A DNA stretch of 64,000 nucleotides from Brevundimonas sp. (GCF_013912065.1 NZ_JACESA010000001.1:248001-312000), one strand, 5' to 3'; numbered from the stretch's first letter, positions 50,739-61,824 are shown. A program made the numbers and translations. The notes: generated from the sequence alone by a model not told the origin.

Positions 50739-53198
50739 ATGCAGGGTGATCGCGATCGGCGTTCCAAGGCCTTCCGGGCGCGGCTTCTGGCCGGCGCGGC
50801 CCTTTTCGTCTGCGTCCCTTTCGCCGGCGAGGCCCTGGCCCAGGCTGAACCACAGTCCGCTCCCTCCGCCACGCCGCCCGTCTCGGACGGGCTGTCCAAG
50901 GGCGCCGTCTATGTCGACGCCGGCAGCGCGACACGCACCGGCGACGTGATCACGGCGGACAGCAACGGCGGCGACAGGGTCTATCTGCGCGCCGACGGCA
51001 ATGTCCTGCGCGGCGACAACCTGGCCTATGATCTGTCCAACGGCGCCGCCACGGTCAGCGGCCAGGTCGAGGCGATTTCGTCGGACGGCACGGTCGTCTA
51101 CGCCAGTCATCTGGAAACGGACCGCGAGATGAAGGCGGCCATCGCCGTCGATTTCGCCACCCGTTTCGAGAACGGCGCCAGCCTGATGGCGGCGACGGCG
51201 GTGCGACGCAGTCAGAACGTCAACGAACTGAACTACGCGATCTTCACCCCCTGTCCGATCTGTGACGCCAATGGGCCCAAGACGCCCAGCATCTCGATCC
51301 AGGCGGAAAAGGTCGTGCAGGACGAAGCCCTGCACGCCGTCATCTATCGCAACGCCGTCTTCAGGATCGGCGGGTTTCCGATCTTCTATACGCCGATCTT
51401 CGCCCACCCCGATCCCACGGTCGAACGGGCGTCCGGCCTGCTGGTGCCGATCATCAACTATGACGAGGGACGCGGCGTTTCGGTCGAGCTTCCCTATCTA
51501 CACGTCGTCTCGCCGTCGGAAGACTGGCTGATCAGTCCGCAGATCAATTCCGAGGTCGCCCCGCTCCTGAACCTGCAATGGCGTCGGCGCTTCGCCAACG
51601 GGTCGATCATCGCGCGCGGCGGCTACACCTACGAGCGCAATTTCGGCGATTTCGATCTGGACGGCGACGGCGATTACGAAAGCAACGTCCGATACGGCGA
51701 CAAGGAACACCGCAGCTATCTGTTGTCCCACGGCGAGTTCGATCCCGACGGCCCCTGGCGGTTCGGCTTCACGGCGGAACGCACCTCGGACAAGACCCTG
51801 TTCGACCGCTATGACGTGCGCGATCCCTATCAGGACAACGGCCTTTACTACGGCGACCGTCGCCGGCTGATCAGCCAGATCTACGCCGAGCGCCAGACTG
51901 ATCGTTCCTATGTCTCGGTCGCGGCCTTCTCGATCCAGAGCCTGCGGCTGGACAACGACTTCGCGGATACGGATTTCCGCGATGCGGACGGTTTCAAGGT
52001 GTTCGAGGACGACGACACCCTGCCCCTGGTCGCGCCGCTGATCGACGCGCGCTGGGAGCCGGCCGGTTCCGTCTTTGGCGGACGGTTGCGCGTGAAGGGC
52101 TCGGCGGTCTCGCTGTATCGCGACAGCTTCATCGGCGCCCCGATCCTGAACCCCGACATAGTGCCTGAGGTGACGACCGGACTTTCCGGCGTGGACAGCC
52201 GCCGGATCACGGGCCAGGTCGAATGGCGCCGAGTCTTCATCACCCCGAACGGCCTGCGGATCGAGCCCTTCGTCGACACCCGGGTCGATCTGTATTCCCT
52301 GTCCGACCTGCCGCCGATGATGGGGGTCGAGAGCGACGAGACCCTGAGCCGGACACGGGCCAGCGGCGGCGTCGATCTCAGCTATCCGCTGATCAAACGC
52401 ACCCAGCGCGCGGACCTCATCCTGGAGCCGGTGGTTCAGCTCTCGATCTCCAACAAGGCGGACATCGATCCCCGAATTCCCAACGAGGATTCCCAGGCCA
52501 TCGAACTGGACGAGTCGTCGCTGTTCCGTATGGACCGCTTCTCCGGCTACGACCTGGTCGAGGGCGGGGCGCGGGTGACGGCGGGCGGTCGGGCGACGAT
52601 TCGCTGGTCCGAGGGCCGCAGCGCCAGCCTGTTCGTCGGTCGCAGCTATCGCGCCGACGACGAGGACGCCTTCCGCACCACCATCCCGGACAGCACGACG
52701 GGCCAGTTGTACGATCCGACCGGCCTGGCCTCCTCCGCTTCGGACTGGGTGGTTCAGGGCAGTTTCTCCCCCTCGGACCGGATTCGCAGCTGGGTCCACG
52801 CCACGGTGGATGGTTCCGGCGACGTGCGTCGCGCCGAGGCTGCGGTCGACGGACGCTGGGGACGTCGCAACCTGGCCAGCGTCAGCTACATCGTGGACCG
52901 GTCGAACCCGCTGGAGGGCGACCAGAACCGGAACTACGAGTTCGTGCAGCTGTCGGGGCAGCAGTTCGTCTATGGCGACTGGGGCGTCTCCGTGTCGGGC
53001 ATCGCCGACCTGGAACGCGACGTCATCACACGCCAGGAAGTCGGCCTGCTGTTCGACGACGACTGCTTGCGGGTCGAAGTCGGCTATCGCCGCGACAATA
53101 CGCGCGTTCGGGCCAGCGGTCCCTCGGACGGCGTCTATGTGCGCCTAAACCTCGCCACTTTCGGAGGTTCAGGTTATGGACAGGGCGAGATGCGTTGA
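50739..53198 (+). CDS. lptD: LPS-assembly outer membrane protein LptD
   Basis: The 819-residue product has a Sec signal (about 1-36, ending GEALAQ), an OstA/LptA-like N-terminal beta domain (about 55-190: VYLRADGNVLRGDNLAYDLS), a CPIC motif near residue 180 and a large C-terminal beta-barrel with many alternating aromatic strands (YLHVVSPSEDWLISPQI ... FEFVQLSGQQF-like YEFVQLSGQQFVYGDWGVSV). Another Cys near the C-terminus (DDDCLRVEVGY) could pair with the CPIC cysteines. It receives LPS from LptA and inserts it in the outer leaflet. Precedes surA, which folds it. Confidence 0.95.
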   Translation: MQGDRDRRSKAFRARLLAGAALFVCVPFAGEALAQAEPQSAPSATPPVSDGLSKGAVYVDAGSATRTGDVITADSNGGDRVYLRADGNVLRGDNLAYDLSNGAATVSGQVEAISSDGTVVYASHLETDREMKAAIAVDFATRFENGASLMAATAVRRSQNVNELNYAIFTPCPICDANGPKTPSISIQAEKVVQDEALHAVIYRNAVFRIGGFPIFYTPIFAHPDPTVERASGLLVPIINYDEGRGVSVELPYLHVVSPSEDWLISPQINSEVAPLLNLQWRRRFANGSIIARGGYTYERNFGDFDLDGDGDYESNVRYGDKEHRSYLLSHGEFDPDGPWRFGFTAERTSDKTLFDRYDVRDPYQDNGLYYGDRRRLISQIYAERQTDRSYVSVAAFSIQSLRLDNDFADTDFRDADGFKVFEDDDTLPLVAPLIDARWEPAGSVFGGRLRVKGSAVSLYRDSFIGAPILNPDIVPEVTTGLSGVDSRRITGQVEWRRVFITPNGLRIEPFVDTRVDLYSLSDLPPMMGVESDETLSRTRASGGVDLSYPLIKRTQRADLILEPVVQLSISNKADIDPRIPNEDSQAIELDESSLFRMDRFSGYDLVEGGARVTAGGRATIRWSEGRSASLFVGRSYRADDEDAFRTTIPDSTTGQLYDPTGLASSASDWVVQGSFSPSDRIRSWVHATVDGSGDVRRAEAAVDGRWGRRNLASVSYIVDRSNPLEGDQNRNYEFVQLSGQQFVYGDWGVSVSGIADLERDVITRQEVGLLFDDDCLRVEVGYRRDNTRVRASGPSDGVYVRLNLATFGGSGYGQGEMR

Positions 53199-53268
53199 GC
53201 ATGACGCTTAGGGGGCGCGACCGCTGCCGGCCCGGCAGATGGACCGCTGTGAGAAATCAGGACGACCA

Positions 53269-54624
53269 ATGGGTTTGATGCGTTTTTCGACGGGGGCCGC
53301 ACTCGCGGCGGTCTTCCTCGCCGGTTCGGCCTATGGTCAGACGGCGCCCGCTCCGGCCGCCCCTCAGACGACCGTCGCCGGCGCGCCCAATCCCGCCGCG
53401 GGCGACGGCCCTTCCGCGGCGCGTCCCGCGCCCCAGTTCGAGATGGCTGACGGCATCGTCGCCACGGTGAATGACAAGATCATCACCGGCTTCGACCTGC
53501 GTCAGCAGATGCTGATGCTGATCGCCTCGTCCCAGGTCCAGCCCACCGAGCAGAACCTGCCGGCCATCCAGCAGGCGGCGCTGAACCGTCTGATCGAAGA
53601 ACGTCTGAAGGCCGCCGAGATCGCCAAATTCGAGTCGCTCAGGATCAGCGACCAGGAAATCGACGAAGAGATCGCCCAGATGGCGCGTCAGGCCGGCGTG
53701 ACGCCGGCCGCCTATATGGAGTTCCTCCAGCAGGGCGGCATCCAGCCCAACGCCTTCCGCGAGAACCTGCGCACCGAGATCGCCTGGCAACAGCTGGTTC
53801 CCGGCCGCTTCGGCAGCCGCTCGCGGCCCAGCACCCTACAGGTCGACCAGGAAGTCCGTCGCCTCAACGAGGCCGCGGCTCAGCCCCAGTATCTGATCGG
53901 TGAGATCTACATCGAGGCCGCCCGCGTCGGCGGCCAGGAGGCCGCCATGAACGGCGCCCGTCAACTGGTGCAACAGATCATCCAGGGCGCCCCCTTCCAG
54001 GCCGTGGCCCAGCAGTTTTCCTCAGCCCCTTCGGCCTCGGCCCGCGTCCCCGGCGACGCCGGCTGGGTGGTCAAGGGCACGGTCCAGCCCGCCTTGCAGG
54101 CCATCTTCGACCAGCTCCAGCCGGGTCAGTTGTCCAACCCCGTTCCCGTCGATGGCGGCGTCTACATCATCTACATGCGTGACAAGCGCGACGGCGCGGC
54201 GACCAGTCTCGTGTCGCTGAAACAGGTGATGGTCGAACTGCCGGAAACGGCGTCAGAGGCCGATATCGCCGCCGCCACCCGCACTCTGGAAGGCCTGAGC
54301 CAGGGTCTGAACTGCGACAACATCCTGTCCCAGGCTCGCGCGACCCAGGGCGTGATCGGCGCCGACCTCGGCGAATCCGACGTCGCCAATCTGGCGCCCC
54401 AGTTCCAACAGTTCGCTCGCACCGGACAGATCGGTTCGGTCTCGACGCCGATCCGCACCCCCCTGGGCCTGCACCTGGTCGCCGTCTGCGGCCGTCGCGT
54501 CGGCGGTCCCGAGGCGCCGAACCGCCAACAGGTCGAGAATCGCCTGCGCTCGCAGAACCTCGCCGTGCTGGAACGTCGCTACCTGCGCGACCTCCGCAAC
54601 GACGCCCTGATCGAGTTCAAATGA
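53269..54624 (+). CDS. surA: Periplasmic peptidyl-prolyl isomerase/chaperone SurA
   Basis: The 451-residue product from ATG 53269 (MGLMRFSTGAALAAVFLAGS, then AYGQ) has AGGA six bases upstream and a Sec signal. A SurA N-domain (DGIVATVNDKIITGFDLRQQ, then EERLKAAEIAKFESLRISDQ) precedes one parvulin-type domain near residue 215-320 (IGEIYIEAARVGGQEAAMNG, DAGWVVKGTVQPAL, PVDGGVYIIYMRDKRDG) and a C-terminal helical part. It delivers outer-membrane proteins such as LptD to the BAM machine. The stop overlaps pdxA by four bases. Confidence 0.93.
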   Translation: MGLMRFSTGAALAAVFLAGSAYGQTAPAPAAPQTTVAGAPNPAAGDGPSAARPAPQFEMADGIVATVNDKIITGFDLRQQMLMLIASSQVQPTEQNLPAIQQAALNRLIEERLKAAEIAKFESLRISDQEIDEEIAQMARQAGVTPAAYMEFLQQGGIQPNAFRENLRTEIAWQQLVPGRFGSRSRPSTLQVDQEVRRLNEAAAQPQYLIGEIYIEAARVGGQEAAMNGARQLVQQIIQGAPFQAVAQQFSSAPSASARVPGDAGWVVKGTVQPALQAIFDQLQPGQLSNPVPVDGGVYIIYMRDKRDGAATSLVSLKQVMVELPETASEADIAAATRTLEGLSQGLNCDNILSQARATQGVIGADLGESDVANLAPQFQQFARTGQIGSVSTPIRTPLGLHLVAVCGRRVGGPEAPNRQQVENRLRSQNLAVLERRYLRDLRNDALIEFK

Positions 54625-55616
54625 CCCGGCCTCTGGTCCTGACGCTGGGCGAACCCGCCGGCGTCGGGCCGGAGATCGTGGCCGCCGCCTGGACCGCGCT
54701 GCGCGGCGAACCCCACCCGTTCGCCGTCATCGGCGACGCCGGCCTGCTGCGCGCCCAAAGCGTGTCCGTGGTCGAGGTCGCAACCCCGGCTGACGCCGCC
54801 GACGTTTTCGTACGCGCCCTGCCCGTCATCCATCGCCCCCTGCCGGCCCGGGTGGTCGTCGGACGGCCCGATCCCGCCAACGCCGTCGCCGTCGCTGACG
54901 GCATCGAGGAGGCCGTCGGTTTCGCCCTGTCCGGCGAGGCGTCGGGGGTCGTCACCGCCCCGATCGCCAAGGCCCCGATGTATGAATCGGGCTTCCGCTT
55001 TCCGGGCCACACCGAATTCATCGCCGAACTGACCGCCGACGCTCCCTATGTCGGCACGCGGGGTCCGGTGATGATGCTGACGGCGCGCGACCTGCGCGCC
55101 TGTCTGGTGACGATCCATGTCGCCCTGGACCAGGTCGCGGGCCTGATCACGGCGGACGATGTCGCCCGGACCGCGCGGGTGGTTCACGAAAGCCTGAAAC
55201 GCGACTTCGCCATCGCCCGCCCGCGCCTGGCCATGGCCGCCCTGAACCCGCATGCGGGCGAAGGCGGCGCCCTGGGCCGTCAGGAGATCGAAATTTTGCG
55301 CCCGGTCGCGGAACGTCTGCGGGCCGAGGGGATCGACATCACCGACCCCAAACCCGCCGACACCCTGTTCCATGACGAGGCGCGGGCGACCTATGACGCC
55401 GCCATCTGCATGTATCACGACCAGGCCCTGATCCCGGTCAAGACCCTGGACTTCTGGGGCGGGGTCAATGTCTCCCTGGGCCTGCCCGTCATCCGCACCT
55501 CTCCCGACCACGGCACCGGTTTCGACATCGCCGGTCAAGGGATCGCGCGTCCCGACAGCCTGATCGCCGCCGTTCGTCTGGCTTCTGAGATGGCGGAGGC
55601 TCGCGCCGCGCGCTAA
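54621..55616 (+). CDS. pdxA: 4-hydroxythreonine-4-phosphate dehydrogenase
   Basis: NAD-dependent enzyme of pyridoxal phosphate synthesis. The 331-residue product starts MTRPLVLTLGEPAGVGPEIV, with TAPIAKAPMYESGFRFPGHT, FIAEL, the metal-binding His near residue 207-215 (ALNPHAGEGGALGRQE), and YHDQALIPVKTLDFWGGVNV, SLGLPVIRTSPDHGTGFDIA. Coupled to surA by ATGA overlap. Order surA-pdxA-ksgA is conserved in many proteobacteria. Confidence 0.96.
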   Translation: MTRPLVLTLGEPAGVGPEIVAAAWTALRGEPHPFAVIGDAGLLRAQSVSVVEVATPADAADVFVRALPVIHRPLPARVVVGRPDPANAVAVADGIEEAVGFALSGEASGVVTAPIAKAPMYESGFRFPGHTEFIAELTADAPYVGTRGPVMMLTARDLRACLVTIHVALDQVAGLITADDVARTARVVHESLKRDFAIARPRLAMAALNPHAGEGGALGRQEIEILRPVAERLRAEGIDITDPKPADTLFHDEARATYDAAICMYHDQALIPVKTLDFWGGVNVSLGLPVIRTSPDHGTGFDIAGQGIARPDSLIAAVRLASEMAEARAAR

Positions 55617-55624
55617 CAGGGCGT

Positions 55625-56446
55625 GTGACCGACCTTCCCTCCCTCCGCGAAACGCTCGACGCCCACGGCCTTTCGGCCAAGAAGAGCTTCGGCCAGCATT
55701 TCCTGCTGGACCTCAATGTAACGCGCAAGATCGTGCGCCTCGCCGGCCCCTTCGACGGCCGCGCCGTGATCGAGGTTGGCCCCGGCCCCGGCGGCCTGAC
55801 CCGCGCCCTGCTGGAATCCGACGCCGGGCCCGTGGTCCTGGTCGAAAAGGATCCGCGCTTCATCCCCCTGCTGGCCGAACTGGACGACGGCGCCGGTCGC
55901 CTGACCATCGTCGAGGCCGACGCCCTGAAGGTGAAGGAGGCGGATCTGGTCTCGGGCCCCGCCCACCTGGTCTCCAACCTGCCCTACAACGTCGGCACCG
56001 CCCTTCTGATCAAATGGCTGACCGGCCCGTGGCTGCCCTACAGCCTGACCCTGATGTTCCAGAAGGAAGTCGCCGAACGGGTCGCCGCAGGCCCGGGCGA
56101 GGACGCCTACGGCCGTCTGGCGGTCATCTCCCAGGCCGTCTGCACCGCCCGCATCGTCATGCACCTGCCCGCCGCCGCCTTCACCCCGCCGCCCAAGGTG
56201 GCCTCCGCCGTGGTGCACCTGATCCCACTGGACGAGCGCCCGTCGCCCGAGCGTCTGAAGAAGCTGGAACGCGTCACCGCCGCCGCCTTCGGCCAACGCC
56301 GCAAGATGCTGCGCTCCAGCCTGAAGCAGCTGGGCGGCGCGACCCTGTGCGAGGCCGCCGGCATCGAACCCGACGCCCGCGCCGAGACCATCGACGTCGC
56401 GGGCTTCCTTCGTCTGGCGGATGCGCTCCCCAAGGCTCAGGCATGA
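55625..56446 (+). CDS. rsmA: 16S rRNA dimethyladenosine transferase
   Basis: Methylates the two adjacent adenosines in the 3' hairpin of 16S rRNA. The 273-residue product uses a GTG start (55625) eight bases after the pdxA stop. KKSFGQHFLLDLNVTRKIV near residue 18, VIEVGPGPGGLTRALLES (SAM motif), VEADALKVKEADL, VSNLPYNVGTALLIKWL with the catalytic NLPY, and MFQKEVAERV are present. Its stop overlaps the next gene's ATG by four bases. Confidence 0.97.
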   Translation: MTDLPSLRETLDAHGLSAKKSFGQHFLLDLNVTRKIVRLAGPFDGRAVIEVGPGPGGLTRALLESDAGPVVLVEKDPRFIPLLAELDDGAGRLTIVEADALKVKEADLVSGPAHLVSNLPYNVGTALLIKWLTGPWLPYSLTLMFQKEVAERVAAGPGEDAYGRLAVISQAVCTARIVMHLPAAAFTPPPKVASAVVHLIPLDERPSPERLKKLERVTAAAFGQRRKMLRSSLKQLGGATLCEAAGIEPDARAETIDVAGFLRLADALPKAQA

Positions 56447-57573
56447 CCGTCGAACCCTTCCGCGCCATCACCGTCAGCCGCCTGGCGCACCGGCTGAAAT
56501 CCGAAGGCCGGTCGATCATCCATATGGAGTTCGGTCAGCCCTCGACCGGCGCGCCCGCCGCCGCCATCGCCCGCGCCCATCAGGTGCTGGATCAGGACGG
56601 CATGGGCTATTGGGAAAGCCCCGACCTGCGCGCCCGCATCGCCCGCCTGTATGACGACCGCTACGGCGTCACGGTCGATCCAGACCGTATCCTGCTGACC
56701 TGCGGCGCCTCGCCGGCCCTGGTTCTGGCGCTCAGCACGCGGTTCAAGCCTGGCGACCGCATCGCCCTGGCCCGGCCTGGCTATGTCGCCTATCGCAACA
56801 CCCTGCGCGCCCTGCATCTGGAGCCGGTCGAGATCGCCTGCGGTCCGGAAACCCGGTTCCAGCTGACTGCCGACCAGATCCAGGCGCTGGATCCCGCTCC
56901 GGCCGGCCTCATCATCGCCAGCCCCGCCAACCCGACCGGCACGATTATCCCGGAGGCCGAACTGGGCGCCATCGCCCAGGTCTGCCGCGCCCGCGACATC
57001 GCCATCGTCTCGGACGAGATCTATCACGGCCTGTCCTATGTCGGCCCCACGCCGTCCATGCTGCAGTTCGCGCCCGACGCCATGGTGATCAACAGCTTCT
57101 CCAAATACTGGAGCATGGCCGGCTGGCGCCTGGGCTGGCTGCTGGTGCCACAGACCCGGATCGACGCCGCCCGCGCCTATATCGGCAACATGTTCCTGAC
57201 CCCGCCCAGTCTCAGCCAGCACGCCGGACTGGTGGCGATGGACGCCGTGGACGAGCTGGAAGCCCATATCGACACCTACCGCCGCAATCGACAGCTGATG
57301 CTGGAAGCCCTGCCCGCCATGGGTCTGAGAAAGATCGCGCCGCCTGACGGCGCCTTTTACATATGGGCCGATATCGGACACCTGACCGAAGACAGCGCGG
57401 CCTTCTGCGAACAACTCTTGCGCGACACCGGCGTGGCGACGGCTCCGGGCGTCGATTTCGACCCGGTGGATGGCGGACGCTTTATCCGGCTAAGCTTCGC
57501 CTTGTCCACGCCCGAAATCGAGGAGGCTTTGACGCGACTCAAACCCTGGTTCGCGGCCCAGCCGCCGCTCTGA
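56443..57573 (+). CDS. Class I/II pyridoxal-phosphate aminotransferase
   Basis: The 376-residue product from ATG 56443 (MTVEPFRAITVSRLAHRLKS) has MEFGQPSTGAPAAAI, IIASPANPTGTIIPE, IVSDEIYHGLSYVGP and SFSKYWSMAGWRLGW with the Schiff-base Lys221. It overlaps rsmA by four bases at the end of the lpt-surA-pdxA operon. Substrate is not clear; aspartate/aromatic-type specificity is possible, and its PLP need fits the neighbouring pdxA only loosely. The longer upstream frame lies inside rsmA and is a shadow. Confidence 0.9.
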   Translation: MTVEPFRAITVSRLAHRLKSEGRSIIHMEFGQPSTGAPAAAIARAHQVLDQDGMGYWESPDLRARIARLYDDRYGVTVDPDRILLTCGASPALVLALSTRFKPGDRIALARPGYVAYRNTLRALHLEPVEIACGPETRFQLTADQIQALDPAPAGLIIASPANPTGTIIPEAELGAIAQVCRARDIAIVSDEIYHGLSYVGPTPSMLQFAPDAMVINSFSKYWSMAGWRLGWLLVPQTRIDAARAYIGNMFLTPPSLSQHAGLVAMDAVDELEAHIDTYRRNRQLMLEALPAMGLRKIAPPDGAFYIWADIGHLTEDSAAFCEQLLRDTGVATAPGVDFDPVDGGRFIRLSFALSTPEIEEALTRLKPWFAAQPPL

Positions 57574-57674
57574 GCGACGACACGGACCATCCCCTAAGCA
57601 ATCATCCATAGGTTGAAATTTACCCTCTGGAATCTGCACCGCGCTATAAACCGGTTAGTTGCGTAGGGCCGAAG

Positions 57675-57716
57675 ACGACATCGCGATTAGGATACCCCCG
57701 CCGGTCGCGGTGTCGT
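57675..57716. terminator. Inverted repeat between convergent aminotransferase and gmk
   Basis: ACGACATCGCGA (57675-57686) and TCGCGGTGTCGT (57705-57716) pair along 12 positions with one G-U wobble in the plus-strand transcript, with an 18-base loop. It sits in the 150-bp gap between two convergent genes and likely stops the plus-strand operon. The remainder of the gap shows no coding frame. Confidence 0.45.
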
Positions 57717-57723
57717 TGCTCTA

Positions 57724-58365
57724 TCACACAGGTTCCCGCAGCAGGGCGGCCTTGTAATCTCCCACCCACAGGTTGCGGAATCGGCGTGATCGTTCCGCAT
57801 GATAGATGTGGGCCAGTTCGGCGTAGGACCGGTCGAAATCCTCGTTGACGATCACATAATCGAAGGCGTCGCAGTGTTCGATCTCGCCCTTGGCGTTGGA
57901 CACGCGGCGTTCGATGACGTCGTCGGAATCCTGCGACCGGGTCACCAGTCGGCGGCGCAGTTCTTCCAGACTGGGCGGCAGGATGAAGACGCGCACCGCG
58001 TCTTCCGGGCATTTCTCGGCCACGTCGCGGGCGCCCTGCCAGTCGATGTCGAACAGGACGTCCCGGCCCTCGGCCAGGGCGCGATCCACCGGGCCGCGCG
58101 GACTGCCGTACAGATTGCCGTGCACATCGGCCCATTCGAGGAAGGCGTCGGCCTCGACCAGTCGCTGGAAACGATCGCGATCGACGAAATTATAGTCCCG
58201 CCCGTCGACCTCGCCCGGCCGAATGCCGCGCGTCGTCATGGAGACGGACAGCTCCAGTCCGCCGTGATCGGCCATCAGCCGGCGACACAGCGACGTCTTG
58301 CCGGCGCCCGAAGGGCTGGCGACGATCAGGAGGACGCCCCGGCGGGGCGTGCGTTCATTCGACAT
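57724..58365 (-). CDS. gmk: Guanylate kinase
   Basis: Phosphorylates GMP to GDP. The 213-residue product from ATG 58365 (MSNERTPRRGVLLIVASPSG) has the P-loop SPSGAGKTSL, SVSMTTRGIRPGEVDGRDYN, FVDRDRF, FLEWADVHGNLYGSP and VLFDIDWQGARDV. Its start lies 11 bases inside the 3' end of yicC, so the two are coupled. The long in-frame extension upstream is a shadow of yicC. Confidence 0.97.
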   Translation of the reverse strand: MSNERTPRRGVLLIVASPSGAGKTSLCRRLMADHGGLELSVSMTTRGIRPGEVDGRDYNFVDRDRFQRLVEADAFLEWADVHGNLYGSPRGPVDRALAEGRDVLFDIDWQGARDVAEKCPEDAVRVFILPPSLEELRRRLVTRSQDSDDVIERRVSNAKGEIEHCDAFDYVIVNEDFDRSYAELAHIYHAERSRRFRNLWVGDYKAALLREPV

Positions 58366-59239
58366 TCTGGACCTGCTCACGCAACTGTTCGATGACGGCC
58401 TTGAGCTCCAGGCCGATTCCGGTGAGCGCGGTCGTAGCCGATTTCGAGCACAGGGTGTTGGCTTCCCGCATGAATTCCTGCAGCAGGAAGTCAAGTTTTC
58501 GTCCGGCAGGCGCGGAAACGACCAACTGGCGGGCCGAGGACACATGAGCCGCGAGCCGATCCAGCTCCTCGCGCACGTCCGCCTTGGTCGCCAGCGCCGC
58601 GGCTTCCAGGAAGATGCGGTCTTCCAGACCCGGCGCATCGGGCGCCAGTTCGGTGATCCGGCGCGTGAAACGATCGCGGATGGCCTCGACCTGGGCGGCG
58701 GCCTCGCTTTCGGCCTGGGCGACCAGCGCCTCGATCCGGGCGATGAAATCCTCGATCACCGGCGTCAGCTGCGCGCCTTCGTTCAGACGCGAGACCTTCA
58801 GCGCGTCCAGCGCCCGCTCGACCGTCCCGAGCATGGCCGCCTCAAGCGCCGCACGGGCCTCGGGATCGTCCACCTCCTCGGGCGCCTCGATCACGCCGCG
58901 CAGAGCCAGCAGACCGTCGGCGGACGGGGGCGTGGCTCCATCCTCGGCCAGTTCGTTGGCCAGGGTCAGATAGCGGGCCAGGACGGGGGCGTTGATCGTG
59001 ACCGCCGCCTCGCCCGCCGCGTCCCGTTTGGCCTGGACGCCGACGCTGATCTGACCGCGAGCGAACCGCGCCTGCCCCGCCGTCTTGGTCGAGCGCTCCA
59101 GGGCGTCGAAGCCGTTCGGCCCCCGGAACCGGATTTCCAGATTGCGTCCATTGACCGACCGCGCCTCGACGGACCAGGTCCAGCCCTCACCGGCGCCGTC
59201 CGCCCGGCCGAAGCCGGTCATGCCTGAAAGAGCGCTCAT
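58355..59239 (-). CDS. yicC: YicC family endoribonuclease
   Basis: The 294-residue product starts MSALSGMTGFGRADGAGEGW, the family signature, with WSVEARSVNGRNLEIRFRGP, a central helical region and the C-terminal DUF1732 block (LEDRIFLEAAALATKADVRE, then RLAAHVSS, LDFLLQEFMREANTLCSKSA). YicC in other bacteria is an RNase that degrades small RNAs. It overlaps mltG by four bases at its start and gmk at its end; yicC-gmk linkage is common. Confidence 0.93.
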   Translation of the reverse strand: MSALSGMTGFGRADGAGEGWTWSVEARSVNGRNLEIRFRGPNGFDALERSTKTAGQARFARGQISVGVQAKRDAAGEAAVTINAPVLARYLTLANELAEDGATPPSADGLLALRGVIEAPEEVDDPEARAALEAAMLGTVERALDALKVSRLNEGAQLTPVIEDFIARIEALVAQAESEAAAQVEAIRDRFTRRITELAPDAPGLEDRIFLEAAALATKADVREELDRLAAHVSSARQLVVSAPAGRKLDFLLQEFMREANTLCSKSATTALTGIGLELKAVIEQLREQVQNVE

Positions 59240-60399
59240 CTCTGGGCCTGCGTCGCACCGGCCGGAAGAGTGATCGTCGCCTGTCCCTCGGGAGCGGCGG
59301 CGGTCTGGTCGGTCGGGGTCGTCATGGGGGCGGCGCTGGCGCCCGGCGCCAGCGGGACCGGCGCTTCCGGCGGCAGCCCGGCCTTCTGGCGCTCGATCTG
59401 ACGCCAGCGCGCCACGTTCTGCAGATGCTCGTCATAGGTGGCGGCGAAGGCGTGTCCGCCCGTCCCGTCCGCGACGAAGAAGATCGCCCGGTCCGCCGGC
59501 GGATTCAGCACCGCCTGCAGCGCCTCCTTGCCTGGATTGGCGATGGGCGTCGGCGGCAGGCCGTCGATCTGATAGGTGTTCCAGGGCGTCTGGCGCTGCA
59601 GTTCCGAGCGCCGAATGCCCCGCCCCAACGGACGTCCCTGGGTCAGGCCGTAAACGATGGTCGGATCGCTCTCCAGCCGCATCCCCTGACGCAGCCGGTT
59701 GGAAAAGACCGCCGCCACGCGCGGACGTTCGGCCGCCAGCCCGGTTTCCTTCTCGACGATCGAAGCCAGGATCACGGCCTCCTCAGGATTGCGCACGACG
59801 GTTCCCGGCCCACGCTGGGTCCACAGCAGGCGCAGATTCTCGTCGGCGGCCCGCTGCATGCGGTCGATCACCGACTGGCGGGTGTCGCCGCGCGATACTT
59901 CATAGGTGTCCGGCCACAGACTGCCTTCCTCGGGCGTCGTCTCGACCGCGCCGGTCAGCACCGGCTCCTTCATCAGGATGTCGACCGCCTGGGCCGACGA
60001 CCAGCCTTCCGGCAGGGTCACGAAATGGCGCACCACCCGGCCCTCGACCAACAGCTTCAGCACCCCGCCCAGCGACGCGCCGGACGGCACCTCGTATTCG
60101 CCGGCCCTCAGCCTACGATCGGCGCCGGTGAAGGTCGCGGCCGCCTTGAACAGATCGGTCGAACGGATCACCCCTGCGGCCTTCAGCTGGGCGGCGATGG
60201 CAGAGACGCCCGACCCGCTGGCCAGGGTCACCACGGTCTTGTCGCCCTGGCGCGCGCCGGGTCCGGGGCCGTAATAGACGCCCCAGACGATGGCCAGGGC
60301 GGCGATCAGGAACAGGCTGAAGGTCGCCGAGGCGGTCAGCAAGGTCACCGTCAGACCCGACCGCCCCTGCACGCTCTTCCCCCGCCCCCGTCCGAACAT
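59236..60399 (-). CDS. mltG: Endolytic murein transglycosylase MltG
   Basis: The 387-residue product has one N-terminal membrane span (about 17-42), a LysM-like region, and the YceG domain with EGSLWPDTYEVSRGDTRQSV, ILASIVEKETGLAAERPRVA (catalytic Glu), AVFSNRLRQGMRLESDPTIV and TYQIDGLPPTPIANPGKEAL. It cleaves nascent peptidoglycan strands and sets glycan length. The C-terminal tail is Pro/Ala-rich. It starts one base after the fabF stop on the same strand, a common alphaproteobacterial fabF-mltG order. Confidence 0.95.
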   Translation of the reverse strand: MFGRGRGKSVQGRSGLTVTLLTASATFSLFLIAALAIVWGVYYGPGPGARQGDKTVVTLASGSGVSAIAAQLKAAGVIRSTDLFKAAATFTGADRRLRAGEYEVPSGASLGGVLKLLVEGRVVRHFVTLPEGWSSAQAVDILMKEPVLTGAVETTPEEGSLWPDTYEVSRGDTRQSVIDRMQRAADENLRLLWTQRGPGTVVRNPEEAVILASIVEKETGLAAERPRVAAVFSNRLRQGMRLESDPTIVYGLTQGRPLGRGIRRSELQRQTPWNTYQIDGLPPTPIANPGKEALQAVLNPPADRAIFFVADGTGGHAFAATYDEHLQNVARWRQIERQKAGLPPEAPVPLAPGASAAPMTTPTDQTAAAPEGQATITLPAGATQAQR

Positions 60400-60400
60400 G

Positions 60401-61672
<1,272 letters not shown>

Positions 61673-61742
61673 GGTGCGTGCTCCTTCAACTCCAGTCCGA
61701 TCCCAAGGAATCACATGGGGATTCGCGGGGGTCAGAAACAGT

Positions 61743-61782
61743 AAAGGCCGCCGGGCGTCTCCGCTAGGAGCGCCGGGCGGCC
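61743..61782 (-). terminator. Strong hairpin with T-tract between acpP and fabF
   Basis: On the minus strand a stem built from GGCCGCCCGGCGCTCC and its near-complement (one mismatch, one bulge, loop TAGC) is followed directly by TTTACTGTTTC. It lies 43 bases past the acpP stop and 71 bases before fabF. Works as a terminator or partial attenuator, which would let acpP be made in excess over fabF. Confidence 0.7.
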
Positions 61783-61824
61783 CTATGAACCGTCAGCCTG
61801 TTCGGCTGCCAGCCGGGGCTGAAA